A DNA stretch of 64,000 bases from Trichobilharzia szidati (lineage: Eukaryota > Platyhelminthes > Trematoda > Strigeidida > Schistosomatidae). Below the pieces are notes generated by a model. That model was not told the origin of the DNA, ran no database searches, and was given only the letters and a program-made list of their open reading frames with translations. A program made the position numbers and the translations under genes. Positions 20,591 through 31,980 of this stretch are shown piece by piece. The stretch spans positions 156,758,199 to 156,822,198 of the forward strand of contig OX235279.1 in the NCBI GenBank assembly GCA_944472155.2. Direction: 5' to 3'. The stretch's first letter is position 1, and each line of letters starts with the position of its first letter.

Positions 20591-21904
20591 TTACTTGCGT
20601 TCTAAGTGGAATATCCGACCTCAGCAGCACATTTGCATTGTATTCGGTTCTCAGAAGTAATTTTATGGTGACTCCATTTGTTCTACTGTGTGTCACCCTC
20701 AAACGACGCTCAAATTGTGGCTTTCCATTGCCGTTCTATTCAAAGACTTGATTGGCGTGTGGTGTTGCTCTAGTGTTTTCTCAGCGTATTGTTTCCAATC
20801 TATACATCTGCATGTACTTCTGCACTTTCGTTGGTTGAATCACTGTCAGAGTTCTGTGTTGCTTGCTTATCCCTTCCGGTTGAATATCTGAACTTCACGA
20901 CTGAACAGATGTAGCTGTTCATGAAACACTGAAGAAGCCTTTAGTAAATGCTCTTCAATACGCCCGTCTCAAGTCTGTGAAACATTTGGATTCACTGACT
21001 TGACACCAGGATTGAAAAATCCGCATCGTTTTCCTCCTGCTGAGTCAGTGAAATCAGATCAATGAATCAGTGTCTCGCCTTTCCAATCCTAGCTGGCTCT
21101 GGCATCGTCATCTGCCCAGCCTGCAGTTAAAACACTGCTAGCCGTCCACGTAAGTGGAAGAGAGCGAAGCGCATCAAACGTCTTCGAAATTTCTTTTACA
21201 GGGTGGAGTTACTAGCCCAAGTTTGACAGAATCTTCCCGTTTTTCGAAGTTTACTTGATTCTTGTAACCTATGCAAGATTTAAGAGGGCGTTGGCGATCA
21301 GCGATCCACGCCACGCACTTCTTTGCTTGGAAATACAGTCAGTGATAAACAGACCTATTGTGTGGCACCAGTGAATACTGCCAGACTTCTGAAATCACGG
21401 TAAGTGGGATGGTGTTCAAATATGTGACTCACTGCAGATTCACCGCTTGCCGTCTAAGCCTGTTGGATACAGATGACTCCAAGACTTCCTCAGGCTCTGA
21501 TTTCCCACTCTTCATATGATCTATCTATTGTCCAACCTATCGCTTCCCGTTCAGGTATGGCTTGGGTGTCTCAGTTTGCTTAATTTCAAAATCCAAAGTT
21601 TTACTATATTGAATAAATTTAATGTTTTATTGAAAATTCATTATTACTTTTACAAATTATAATCATAATCGTTTTAATCACAGTTTCCGTACGAGTTGTA
21701 GCATTAATTTTTCGTGTTTTTCACTGAGTATCAAGAAGTAATCGCATCAGTATACTATTTTGTCCTGTTTCAAAAGAATAAAGAGACATAATGGTGTACA
21801 AATTTGATGCATTTAGCACATAATATATCCTCAGATGCCAGTTGGTTTATACTGTGGGTCAACGATGAATTCCAGACTGGACGAAAATCACATTGTGGAT
21901 TTTA

Positions 21905-21985
21905 CTGCTAGTCACCACCAGCTGAGATGTCATCAATTCAATTTTCAAATGTTGCCGAAGCATCTATACTAGGAGGAGACTTGTC
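21905..21985. repeat. Dispersed repeat R1, copy 1
   Basis: Shares ACTGCTAGTCACCA and GAAGCATCTxxACTxGxAGGAGAC-type words with 56,430-56,500. Origin unknown. Confidence 0.5.
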
Positions 21986-23724
21986 AGTAGGAAATCACAT
22001 CGATCCGGCTCAGTATAAATTATTTTCTTTGAATAATGCATTTTCAGAAGCTTCAAAATCTCTGTTAGGTCATGCGGAAAAAGAGTCATTTGTTGAAGAG
22101 TTACTCTTAACAGCGACATCTTTCTCAAGCTGTACCACCTCTCATATTTGTACAAACAGTGAATTTTCATAGCAACCGAAAGAATGTTCCCAGAGATGTG
22201 TGTTATGCAAATTGAAAGTTTTTGGATGATAATTACGTTATGTTATACAGAAGCCATGAATAAGGTAGGAAGGAGCTGGGCATGTCGGTCATACTCAGTA
22301 TTCGCTATCTGAAAATCCTATGAAATATTTATTCTCATCATTTTACGGAGTGGAGGGAATAGCCATTTGTAGCTGTTTTCAAGAACCCCCGACTGAGATG
22401 ACTCGCAAACCAACTTCGGAGTCACCTGAAGAATGAGTGGAAATCTTGTCGACGGTGTGTGAACCAAAACTTCCACAAACTGCAGAAACTATAGAAATCT
22501 ACAAATTAATTCGTGAACTGTGCACGTAGTCGAAGTTTGTTCAATCGCTGAACCTACAAAAGACCTAAATTGTTTCAGAACTTGGAACATGATTCTTCCT
22601 TCACATTATCACACTTTTACTCCTCATGACATTGACCTTGAATTGACCCTCTTCCGATTTCATTTGAAGCCCTTTACTCAGTCGCGTCAGCTGTGTCACA
22701 TCGCTCGTGTAACTGATATAATTTTAAATTAGTTTCCAACCAATTAACGCTTTTTGTATTGCGTAATTGTCACTCACTAAAACTTACAGTTTTCATGACA
22801 AATCTTTGGGAATATTTGTTGTGTTGCTATGAAAGTGAAATTCATATTTGTGCGATTGTGCTGAGTGAGAATGGCATCCCCGAAAAGAGTAAGTCTTTTC
22901 TGAACACCTTTCTTGTAAATAATGTTTCGTTTAATCTCGATCTATGAAGAATTCAATATTATTGGTATTTCAGCTAGACCCAGTTTAAATTTCTATAGGA
23001 CACCGCAAATAAATGGCCTTTCGCATTAAAATATAAACCCTTAAAATACTGAGTACGAAGGAATGTAAGTTTTACGCGTCTTCGAGTAGTTTGAACGAAA
23101 CATACTCTCAGATATCAGTCGAACTGGAAAAACCACTAATGAACTCAACTGCAGACGAGTGGAACGCCATTCCAGTGTTCAGAAGGTGGAAATGGTCATT
23201 CGATGCTCCACTGTTGACTTTCAGTAGGTCTCTTACTGGAGTCAATTCGTAATCAAAGTTCCAACGAATCGTCTCCCTCAAACTAACACTTGGAAATAAG
23301 TTCCCAGACCGTAGATGTTACGAATTTCCTGGAATAATTTGAGCGCCGAGTCAGACTGAATCTTTATAAATTATTTAAAATAATCCCAGTGTTCACAAAA
23401 ATCTTGTTATGATTTTCTCTTGAACACACTGCGATTATTTGAAATAATTTACAACACTTGAAAATATTGAAAATATATCTGTGCATAGATTTTAATCTTA
23501 CCAGTAGATACTGTGACATTTCTTGGAACAATTCGATAATTACTGAAATTGGAAAATAAAAATAAGTTACAAAAAAGATAATTTTTCCATAGAATCTTGA
23601 TTTGACATGCGGCATCGATAACCAATCTGAAGAAAATGGACCAGTCAGAATCAAGCTGAGACAACGTTTCTCATAGTTGCATAGATGGACTACAAGTTGA
23701 TTTTAGTTATGCAAAATTAGGTCT

Positions 23725-24470
23725 GCTATCATCGATGATGCTCCTGATTACGATGAACTAGATCATGCAACAAACTATGGGGTGACAAGAAGATCTCGAC
23801 TTGACTAGTGATTTAGGTCTAATACCATACAGACTCGAAGATCAACAAGTGAAAGTCAACAAGCTGAGCTAAGAAGCAGCGAAGACATGACCTTAAGTGC
23901 ATTTTAACAAGACCAATCAGCAGCAACGGAAACCAATCATCACTAACGGGGGAAATGCCGAGAAAGTCAACTCTCTCACGTGACTGAACTAGGCCGCATT
24001 GTTTCAACCATGGGAGATAGCACAGATAAGAACGTCAAAGCCAGTCAGGATCGGATCGGGGAGGCAAGATAGACTAAGATTACTGTGAAATCAGTATGGA
24101 GAATAACATCAATTTAGTCACTTCCTGTACGTCACTCAGAGGCTTGGCGCCTGCGTTACGAAAGGCATTTTCAACAGGCTACAGCTCGGTTGCCTTCCAG
24201 TCGATAATGAAGGTCAAGTGGCGGAAAACCGGCGAACACACTACTGCACATAAATAATGTGGGAGAAAATCGGAATGGATTAGATACACGCATTTAGGAG
24301 TGACAGCACGAGGCAGTTAGATTATCGCTCGAGTGGTAGCTGCGAATGGGAAGAGGCGGACTAGTGTCGTTTCAAGGGCAACATGGAGGAGATAGTGCGA
24401 TGAGGAGGAATTAGAGACTTATAGGCGACCGTAGACCAAACTTACACGGACCACAGAAGAGTGAGTGAAG
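23725..24470 (+). mobile_element. RTE-like LINE, decayed RT/3' portion
   Basis: Plus-strand codons follow the RTE RT order: IMQQTMG, LIPYRLEDQQVKVNKLS, TNQQQRKPIITNG, an S-Q-D-R-I-G-E-A-R-type block near 24,045, and near 24,350-24,395 the C-terminal RATWRR and CDEE. These match IMRQTVG, LMSHKIEDLQAKTNKL, TNQQQ, IGKAR and TWRRSCDEE in the 30-kb copy. Numerous stops; clearly old. Confidence 0.68.
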
Positions 24471-24534
24471 TGAAGATGTGCCCTGATGATGATGACGATG
24501 AATAATGCGAAAATGTTTCTGCCATCATTGTTGT

Positions 24535-24597
24535 GTATATATGTATGTATGTTTGTAAGTATGTGTGTATGCATGTATGTGTGTTTGTATTCATTTT
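24535..24597. repeat. TATG/TGTG microsatellite
   Basis: Imperfect TATGTATGTTTG-type tetranucleotide run. Confidence 0.8.
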
Positions 24598-24699
24598 GGA
24601 CTGAATTTTCAGTAAAGTAGGAGAACTAAATGTAATCTGGTGGCGTCTCCATCTTGTTCGCTTCACTGTATTCCTCTCTGGCTATCTCCATAACTGACC

Positions 24700-25490
24700 A
24701 TAAGCTTACAATTCCCCCCACCTTGCATGATCTACTCTTTGTCAATCTGGGAACAACACCCACCTCAACATTTCCACTCGAATGCCTTGGGCGTGGTGTT
24801 ACTGAACAGTCTTATCAGCGGGTGTCCGATCCACTTCTGTTTCCCTTCTTGTGTTTGTTGGTAAGGCTATAGGCTACGGTTGATTCGTTGTCAAAGTTCC
24901 TCATTCACAATCTCTTCTGGTCACCTGATAGTCAGCAGTGATGAACGTCTTCAGCCATCTGTTGGAAGTGATTTTGATGATGCGCCTGAATCACATAGAA
25001 GAAGTGAATTGATACTGGTGTTGAAAATCTGAATCATTGTTTGTGATGCTTAGTGCAGTCGACTTCCAAACTGATTTAGAGTAATGAAAGTCTGTCTTGT
25101 CATTCCGATGCAATCACGGGTAACTTCGACATCCTCATGTGTGTCACCACCTCTAGTACAGAGAGTGCACAGTGTGAATGTTCAATTCTTGTATATCGAT
25201 GATTGATACTTATTGTTAATTTTGTTGGTCGGTTGGATATTTTCATCACATCAATCTGCTGTATGTTTACTTGAACTCCAATCTCTGCAGACTGTGTCTT
25301 CTGCCAACTTTTCGTTTTCGCCTTTACATGTTCGAGTTCGCTTGACATTAAAGGTAAATCATCTGAGAAGCGCACAACATCCAGTGTCTTCTCTTCGGTC
25401 CACAGCTGGCCGATTTTCTCGCCTCCTGCGCGCTGTTGGGTGACCTGGTCCACCACAATCAGGGAATACTGATCTGTGAATTTTCGTCAA
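24700..25490 (-). mobile_element. RTE-like LINE RT fragment, decayed
   Basis: Minus strand begins near 25,475 with SLIVVDQVTQQRAGGE (RTE FLIVVDWI block), then VRFSDDLPLMSSELEHVKAK (motif C, F-S-D-D with both aspartates kept), then VQVNIQQIDVMKISN. Toward 24,720 it runs into the C-terminal and 3' region, recognised by words matching 30.05-30.2 kb. It lies tail-to-tail with the 23.7-24.5 kb fragment. Confidence 0.72.
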
Positions 25491-25559
25491 TAAGTAATTA
25501 GAGACGCTGGACTAAATCTTGCTTTCGAAGGAAGAAGACATCAGTAGAATTAACCACCG

Positions 25560-25765
25560 ATTTTTCATTTTCAATCCTTTGTCTTCCGAGAGGAACATAG
25601 GGCTTCAAGCTACAAGGTTTGAAGTTTCAGCTGTTGCAGTGAGGTTATTGTGCTCACACCCACTCTTCCATTTCTCGGGTGTTTGAGAGTTTATCAACCG
25701 GGAATCAGACCCGGACCTCCTATGTGAGCGGCGGTTATTGAGCATTCTAATACTGAACCACTGAT
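25560..25765 (-). mobile_element. tRNA-derived SINE, family B (best copy)
   Basis: On the minus strand the head reads GGTTCAGTATTAGAATGCTC with a B-box-like GGGTCTGATTCCC. The body carries CAAACACCCGAGAAATGG, and the 3' end TAGCTTGAAGCCCTATGTTC precedes CTCTCGGAA and an A-rich end. This copy defines the family: other 3' ends occur at 14.27, 14.63, 45.07 and 57.49 kb. Confidence 0.72.
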
Positions 25766-26654
25766 TCGTATGCTAATGCTTCAAATAGCTTTTATTTTAC
25801 TGTAACCTTTTTAAACATTTGGCTCTTTAGTTAACCAGCAAGTTTTGGAAACTGTTTAACACTCACTGGTAGTTGCTCCGTGTGTTGCCACTTCTTTATA
25901 GGCTTCAAACAATAGATCATTTGATCTTTGAATATCTAAAAAGATGTAGATTAAATAAAAGAGCAAGTGAAGGATAAAGCAGCGTTGCTGAATGTAAATT
26001 CTGAGTTTTAATTCATTTTGCAGTCGATGTTGTCATTTAGTGGTGGAGACCATAGCCAAATATTATTTGAGATTATTTGTCATCTGAATAGTCGGAGACA
26101 AAGTTTGATGGTAGTCGGCTAAAAGCTAACCGAAACAGATTCAGGTTTGTTTCATTCCAGTCTGGAGAAATTCAGCCATTAGGCTAACGGGGCACAATGT
26201 ATTTATTATAATGCTGTTGATCAACCTCGAATATTATGATCTCATCCAATCAATTTAATTGGTTGTATATTCGCTTAATTTTCCGAGGTTGGTAATATTT
26301 GTATAAAATGTATTCGATGAATGAGGAATTGAATCATTTTCACCATTTCGGCAGAGTCTGTTGCCATCTTTATTTTTGGGGGATAAGAATGGAGCCGACT
26401 ACTTCAGCAACTAGTGCAGTGTCTAGTCTTCAGTCGAGTTGCCTATTGCTTTCCAAAGTCGAACCCACAAATTGACAGTACTATTATACCAGTGATCATA
26501 ACGAAGCAGGAAAATACCGGAGAGTAAACTTCCAGTATTTACATTCAAGTGTGATAGAATTCATTCTGTACCAAACAAAGGACTGGACTTGTGATGCCAG
26601 TTACTGACCAGTGTTAAGTCAAAGTATCCCATACCGTTGCACAGGAGGTCAGTG
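25766..26654. other. Unassigned spacer
   Basis: No recognised feature in about 890 bases. Confidence 0.4.
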
Positions 26655-26740
26655 GCGAGCTCGAATAGCTCAGTGGTTATGTCTGTGACTGCAACTGTGG
26701 GCGAAACGGGTTCCAATCTCAGAAGACGCATTGGTTCTTC
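26655..26740 (+). repeat. tRNA-like SINE head
   Basis: AATAGCTCAGTGGTTATGTC (A box) and ACGGGTTCCAATCTC (B box) lie at tRNA-like spacing, but the sequence cannot be folded into an intact cloverleaf by eye. It is more likely a SINE head than a tRNA gene. Confidence 0.5.
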
Positions 26741-27061
26741 CTATATTGGAGATGTGATATGCTGATGAATGAGTGCACCATGATGGCGAGCCACCTAGCA
26801 TAGTGGCCACATTGCAAACTAAAGTGACAGAGGTCAGTCTGTGCCAAACATGAGACTAAGCGCATGATACTGGTTACTAAGTAGTGTACAAACAAAGTAT
26901 TCAAGTCTGAGTTACCTAAGTATCAATCACAACCGTAAGTCTCACACAGCAATTAATTAATACAGCAATCATCACTCAGGCAGAAACTGAATTAATCTAA
27001 ATAAGAATTTTGAGTGACGTGATCTAATTAAACTAAAGTCGAAAGAGAGTCAAGTTTTGAT
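26741..27061. other. Unassigned spacer
   Basis: No recognised feature. Confidence 0.4.
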
Positions 27062-27344
27062 CAGACAACTGCTCCTGTAGAACCAAGTATACCGACCGTA
27101 ATTGGAGGTTTCTATGCAAAGTGTCATCGAATACTTATCCTCGTGGTTTCTCGAAAGATGCAAATGGATTGGCTCGCAGTCCTATCCTGGAACATCTGAT
27201 CGTGCAAACTCGCAAACCAATTTCATGGTTATCTGCAAAGTATGCGAAAGTCTTGTCAAAGGATCACGAGTCGAACTCCTTCAAACCGCACAAGCTATGG
27301 CAATCCGTATGCTGAATCCTGAACTGCACATACAGGACGAGTAG
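27062..27344 (+). pseudogene. PLE GIY-YIG endonuclease remnant
   Basis: Starts with a degenerate CSC-x-x-x-Y-T-D-R block (the Y-I-G-R of PLEs), continues as PRGFSKDANGLARSPILEHL in one frame, and ends as LLQTAQAMAIRMLNPELHIQ in another. The end corresponds to the AEALAI-x-x-F-K-P-x-L-C-V-Q-K C-terminus at 12.96 kb. At least one frameshift; the G-R pair of the core is damaged. The residues differ markedly from the other copies, so it represents a separate PLE subfamily or an old insertion. Confidence 0.65.
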
Positions 27345-28558
27345 TTTATTCAGTCAGCGGACATATAATAGAAAAATAATGTTTCTGAACATTTGATGCG
27401 TAGTTTTTGTTGATCCTAGTTATTTGTCATGAGACGTGAGCCATGAGCGTGCTTTGCTGTAGAATCAATCCCAATGAAGCAGGACGGAAAAGCTATCCAG
27501 CAATGTTGTCATTCATTCCTATGAAAACTGAGGCGTTATTAGCTGTGTTGATGGCAGTGAAATGATTCCGATCCGGTTGGATCTCACAGATTAGCGTGTA
27601 GCGTAGTGGACTAGTAATGCAGAAGTGACTGTATAGAATTCTACAGTGAGCCAGATTTCCATTTCACAGTCCTCACTCATCACCCAATGACTGTCAAAAA
27701 GAAAAATGTAGATCAAAAAACCTTTGAAACCATGTCTAAAGTGTAGATAAACCAGTGGAGATGAGATCGGAACTGTGCATGTGGAGGCAGTGACACAGAC
27801 AACGTGATAGTTTAATTGATTCACTGAGGCGAACAAAGAACGTGTTTACGGACTGAAAATTAGGTAATTATACGACAGGTCAGTAGAAGTATACTACTGT
27901 GAGTGGAGTGAGTAGTATTGACTCAGTTTGAAGGATTCATCAAGAGCTATCAGAGTGATTCAGATAACCATGGAAACACACACGTAATAACAGAAAATAA
28001 AATCAACCTCTCCCCTCTCTCTCTCTCTTTCTACAAACCTTGCTCATATTCAATCGGTAGAGAATGTGTGCATTGACTGCTTCGATAAGTGGTCAGGAAA
28101 TCTATTCAGAGAGTAAAATAATAGAAAATGTTGAAAAAACACGTTGAAATGAAAGGGAAGGTGTATCTGTGTCAATATTGATGAGTGCGGATAAACGACA
28201 CAGTGAGACATGCATGAGCAGACTATATGCAGCAAACGCAACCATATATATTCTGGCTGTGTATTATCAATTGGTAGACCACATATAAAACTCCTGAATG
28301 TAACATTTGACAACATGAATACAGCTTAGTGAAATCAACTGGAAAAGCGAAGTAAGTCGTTTAGCCAACAGCCTGTTTTCAATGAATTACTTCCCCTCAG
28401 CTGTACAATTGCACTTATATACAGTATTCTTCTCTTCCTTCAAGAGATTTAGTTGGTAAGAAAAAATGTGAGTTGTTATAATCATAGTTGTCAATAATAA
28501 TTGATGCGTAAGATGAGTAGAACAAAGTTATTCTGCTTAAACAACATGATGGCTAATC
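27345..28558. other. Unassigned spacer with CT microsatellite
   Basis: About 1.2 kb. A CT-rich microsatellite lies at 28,009-28,034. Short open frames have no family match. Confidence 0.42.
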
Positions 28559-29115
28559 TACCTGCTGATACGGAGACAGTTACGTTGGTCATTTGACACG
28601 TATCCTGTCTCAAAGAGTTCAAGAACACTCACTGTTCTGCATGGAATCAGAAAAGTAGCATTAGCAATCTGCTGGTGACAACACGCTTTAGTATTCTTTG
28701 CATTGTTGAAGCTCTAGCCACTCAAGTAGGGAAATTTGCAGCTCTGTTTACGAAAACGAATTATCCTAGCACTTCTTTCATCATCGTAGTGATGCAGTTA
28801 TTTTCAACCAACTTGATTTATTTTGTCTGTTCTTTACCACATCTGACTATTCTATTTCTCTCAAACTCCTAGATCGCATCACATTTTTTCTCGTCGCTAC
28901 CTGCATCCTGATTACATGTCATTCATTCAATTGCTAGTCGTGATACGTGGATGAATTACTCTTTTCCAACTCCTCTTGTGCATTGATCGATAGTATTAGC
29001 AACTGTAATTGTTGCAACTCATCATATTGTGTCACTCTCCTGGTTTCCGATAAGAAAATACGATTGTACTGATGAGGGAAATGAGATTGTCAAAGAGATC
29101 TACTTCTCAGAACTA
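28559..29115 (+). mobile_element. PLE endonuclease remnant with 3' region and terminal motif
   Basis: Codons from 28,559 read C-stop-YGDSYVGHLTRILSQRVQEH, a good GIY-YIG start (Y-V-G-H where relatives have Y-I-G-R, then R-V-x-E-H). Near 28,690-28,755 RFSILCIVEALATQVGKFAA resembles the C-terminal A-E-A-L-A-I block. About 300 bases further, 29,061-29,112 holds copy J of the short motif, with an intact CTGATGAG. Stops interrupt the coding part. Confidence 0.66.
29061..29112 (+). ncRNA. Hammerhead-like motif, copy J
   Basis: GATTGTACTGATGAGGGAAA keeps the full CTGATGA box, which no other copy does. The expected GAAA-helix III part is replaced by GTCAAAGAGATCTACTTCTC, in which AGAG can pair with CTTCT only loosely, and helix I cannot be drawn. 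Assigned by position and by the shared GATTGTAC start. Confidence 0.28.
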
Positions 29116-29936
29116 ATTCTGTATGGCAGTTATTCATAAAGTAATCTCTAGTTATATAGCCCTTTGCAGGGGAAAATAAATCTTTTGATTCCTTGTCTAT
29201 CAGCCTTGTGTGTCTTCTTGCTCAATGTAGGAATATTGGTCAAGTGATCAGTCATATGGTGTGATTATCATTTTGAAATAACTGTGATGATGAACGCACA
29301 AAACTTCAATACCATCTCCAGTTCATTGTTACAATCTACATTTCTGTAATCTACAGTCAAATGAAATGATACCATTTCATTCGAGGCATACATATACAAT
29401 ATTCCTGGACTAATTGAGAAGGATTTTGTCATTTTGCCAATTACATACATTGAAGGCTATCGCTAGGATGACTGGGTGGTCGTTAAACCGATTAGTTAAT
29501 GTTATTGTTCTGGATAGATGTATATTGAACTCATATGCGAAATTGGCGAATTTCATCTTGTCTTAAAGACCGCTAACATTTTCTTCATTTGAACAACCCT
29601 CCTCGATCGCGTCTCATGAGGTGTGTGCAAAGAGACGATTATGAAGGACTTTATGCTCGGGTGAATAAGACTAAAACATCTACGATATCTTATTTATATG
29701 GGACATATTCTAGATGATAAGTTGATCGTTAGACATGAAACTACTAACTTACTTGGAAACCGGAAGTAAACGGGCCTTTTTGTTCCTCCAGTCACCAATA
29801 TATCCGCATCGATATTTCTATGGGCTTTAAATTTCAACCTCACATGTACATTTTTACTGACATTATTAATAAGGCGAGTGTTTCTGTTACTTATTTTCCC
29901 CTTACAGTGTAGTGTGATGTAAAAAGAAACTTAGAT
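29116..29936. other. Unassigned spacer
   Basis: No recognised feature; immediate left flank of the RTE insertion. Confidence 0.4.
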
Positions 29937-29999
29937 GTGATATCGCATTATTATTATTATTGTTCCCTCCACTTGCTTCTGTCTTGTGCTGTACTTTTC

Positions 30000-31572
30000 A
30001 CTTGCATCCATGTTAATCCATGCTGTTTCAGTTCCTCATCACACGATCTCCTCCATGTCACCCTTGGACGTCCCACTCACCGCTTCCCTTTCGGGTTCCA
30101 CTTGAGGGCCTGACGCGCGATGTCACCCAATGCCCTCCTCAGCGAGTGTCAAATCCATCTCCACTTTCTCCTGCATATTTGTTGGGCGATTGGTTCCTGT
30201 TTTGTTCGTTCCCATAGCTTCTTGTTTGTGATTTTTTCCGGCCATCTAATCTTCAGTATGGAACGAAGACAGTTGTTGATAAACGTCTGCAGCCTGTTGA
30301 AAATATTCTTGGTGACCCGCCAAGTTTCTGATCCGTATATTGTATTGAAAATCCGAATTTTGTTGTTGATGCTGAGTGACGAAGATTTCCAGATTGGTTT
30401 CAAGTTGACGAATGTGTTTCTCGCCTTCCCGATTCTCGATTTGACATCCTCGTTTGTTCCTCCTGTAGTTGAGACAACGCTCCCTAGATAAGTGAAAGAA
30501 GTAACCTCTTTCAAATCCTTCCCGTTGATGGTGATTGGCGCTGGATGTTGCTGTTGTTGTTGTTGTTGTTGGTTGGTTATTTTCACAACCTCCGTCTTGT
30601 CTATGTTCACCTGGAGTCCTGGCTTTGCTGCTTCTTCGACCAGTTTGTTGGTTTTCGCTTGTAAGTCTTCGATTTTGTGTGACATCAAACATAAATCATC
30701 CGCAAAATCCAGGTCTTCTAGGTTCTTCACGTCGGTCCAGGATATCCCTGTCTTCTCGTTTCCCACTGTCTGACGCATAATCCAGTCCAACACAATTAGG
30801 AATATCATTGGTGATAATAAGCACCCTTGTCTGACTCCTGTGTTCACTTTAAACGCCTCGCTGAGTTTTCCGTTGTGGATCACTTGACATGTGCCGTTTT
30901 CGTACAGCTGTTGAATAAGGTTGATGAATATTTGGGGTACGCCGTAGTACCTGAGTAGTTTCCAAATTACTTCGCGGTCAACGCTGTCTGTCGAAGGCCT
31001 TCTCAAAGTCTATAAAGTTGAGGTAGAGATTTGATTGCCATTCCATGCTTTGTTCGATGATAGTGCGTAGAGTTGCAATGTGGTCAGAACATGATTTGCC
31101 TTTCCTGAATCCAGCTTGTTCTGGTCGGAGTTCTGTATCCAGTGCGTCCTTTATTCTCTCCAGGATGATGTGACTCAGGATTTTACTTGGCGTCGACAGG
31201 AGCATGATTCCTCGCCAGTTCTTGCAGAGTCCTAGGTCACCCTTCTTTGGTAGTTTCACGAGGTAACCTTTCCTCCAGTCAGTAGGCACCTTTCCCTCTT
31301 TCCAGATTTTTTGTAATAATGGGGTCAGCATATCTGCTGTCGTCTCTGGGTCCGCTTTCAGTGCTTCCGGGGGTATTCCATCTGGTCCAGCTGCTTTTCC
31401 AGCTTTCAGAAGATTGATTGCATTTATGACTTCAGCTTTCGTTGGAGGATTGGTGTCAACTTGCAGTTGCGTACGTGCTGTTGTTGGTATTTCTGGATGG
31501 GTTGCAGGTGGTGGTCTGTTCAAGAGTCTTTTGAAGTGGTCCGCCCATTGTTTAATCTGTCTTTCTTCTTTG
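30000..31572 (-). pseudogene. RTE reverse transcriptase, nearly full domain with one frameshift
   Basis: The first frame (31,572-about 31,000) reads KEERQIKQWADHFKRLLNRP, KAGKAAGPDGIPPEALK, GLCKNWRGIMLLSTPSKILS, RPEQAGFRKGKSCSDHIATL and the motif A block YLNFIDFEKAFD. A two-base insertion just after this catalytic Asp shifts the frame. The second frame (31,006-30,149) reads GVRQGCLLSPMIFLIVLDWI, LDFADDLCLMSHKIEDLQAK (motif C, F-A-D-D), a run of eight Gln, ITINGKDLKEVTSFTYLGS, SRIGKARNTFVNL and the thumb/C-terminus. A stop after WRWI precedes the last block GRPRVTWRRSCDEELKQHG. RTE RTs copy their RNA at the nicked target. Confidence 0.9.
30546..30572 (-). repeat. CAA/CAG run encoding poly-Gln in the RTE RT
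   Basis: The plus strand reads a TTG/CTG triplet run; on the coding strand it gives eight consecutive Gln codons between the EVVKI block and the HPAPITING block. Shorter Gln-rich versions occur in other RTE copies here. Confidence 0.85.
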
Positions 31573-31586
31573 GTGATATCGCATTA

Positions 31587-31799
31587 CATGCTGAAAATTC
31601 CACATTGTATGAAAAGTCCTGTTTGGAATACATCTCTCACTATTATTATTATAATTTTTAAATACCTTGTGTTGTTGCTGTTGTTGTTGATTCAGGTGTC
31701 GTTGTATCTGGATTGACAGTAGTGTTATGCTGAATATTTGAGAGATTGTGCGTGGTACCTATCGAATAAAGAATGAAAAGATAGTTGTTAATCTGAACC
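31587..31799. other. Right flank of the RTE insertion
   Basis: AT-rich spacer with ATT and TTG triplet runs near 31,640-31,690. No gene seen. Confidence 0.4.
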
Positions 31800-31980
31800 A
31801 AGTGCAGAATAGCAGTACAACGTAGATTAAAGTAGATAGTGAGAACCATAGAGTGCTGTACAGCTGTTTCGTCCTCCTCAGTAGTATGCAACTGTGATTC
31901 TACCATGGATCAAACACAGGACCTTCAGGTTACATGAACCGCTCACTTGTCATTCAGCCAGTGAAAAGGAAGCCAATGGT
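31800..31980 (-). mobile_element. tRNA-derived SINE, family C
   Basis: The minus strand has a head GGCTGAATGACAAGTGAGCG, then GTTCATGTAACCTGAAGG, with a B-box-like GTGTTTGATCC, followed by the body CGAAACAGCTGTACAGCAC that parallels the 10.7-kb copy. The order of head and body is the same in both. Confidence 0.6.

Larger units (their letters stand above)
20051..23724. other. Long unassigned stretch
   Basis: About 3.7 kb without a recognised element. It holds an ATT-rich microsatellite at 20,548-20,590. At 21,905-21,985 the phrase ACTGCTAGTCACCA followed by CCGAAGCATCTATACTAGGA recurs at 56,430-56,500, so a dispersed repeat is present. The open frame 21,927-22,172 begins inside that repeat and has no family match. 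Confidence 0.42.
29937..31586 (-). mobile_element. RTE-like LINE, 5'-truncated, flanked by 14-bp target duplication
   Basis: The element body is 29,951-31,572 on the minus strand. GTGATATCGCATTA occurs at 29,937-29,950 and again at 31,573-31,586, exactly at the two edges. The 3' end carries a TAA-repeat tail (29,951-29,965) directly after the last codons (KWREQ). The 5' edge lies within the endonuclease-RT linker. These are hallmarks of target-primed reverse transcription with incomplete cDNA. This is the youngest-looking LINE in the window. Confidence 0.9.

Noticed and set aside
21868..21905. GATGAA...TCCA-GAC-TGGA-CGAAA hairpin as a hammerhead
   Set aside because: The core begins ACGATGAA and helix I does not form; it lies inside a dispersed repeat, so the likeness is probably chance.
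21927..22172. 81-codon open frame with a plausible-looking protein
   Set aside because: Begins in a dispersed repeat shared with 56.4 kb, no recognised domain, no sign of splice context.
26655..26740. Genuine tRNA gene
   Set aside because: A and B boxes exist, but no intact cloverleaf with paired acceptor stem could be drawn; better explained as a SINE head.
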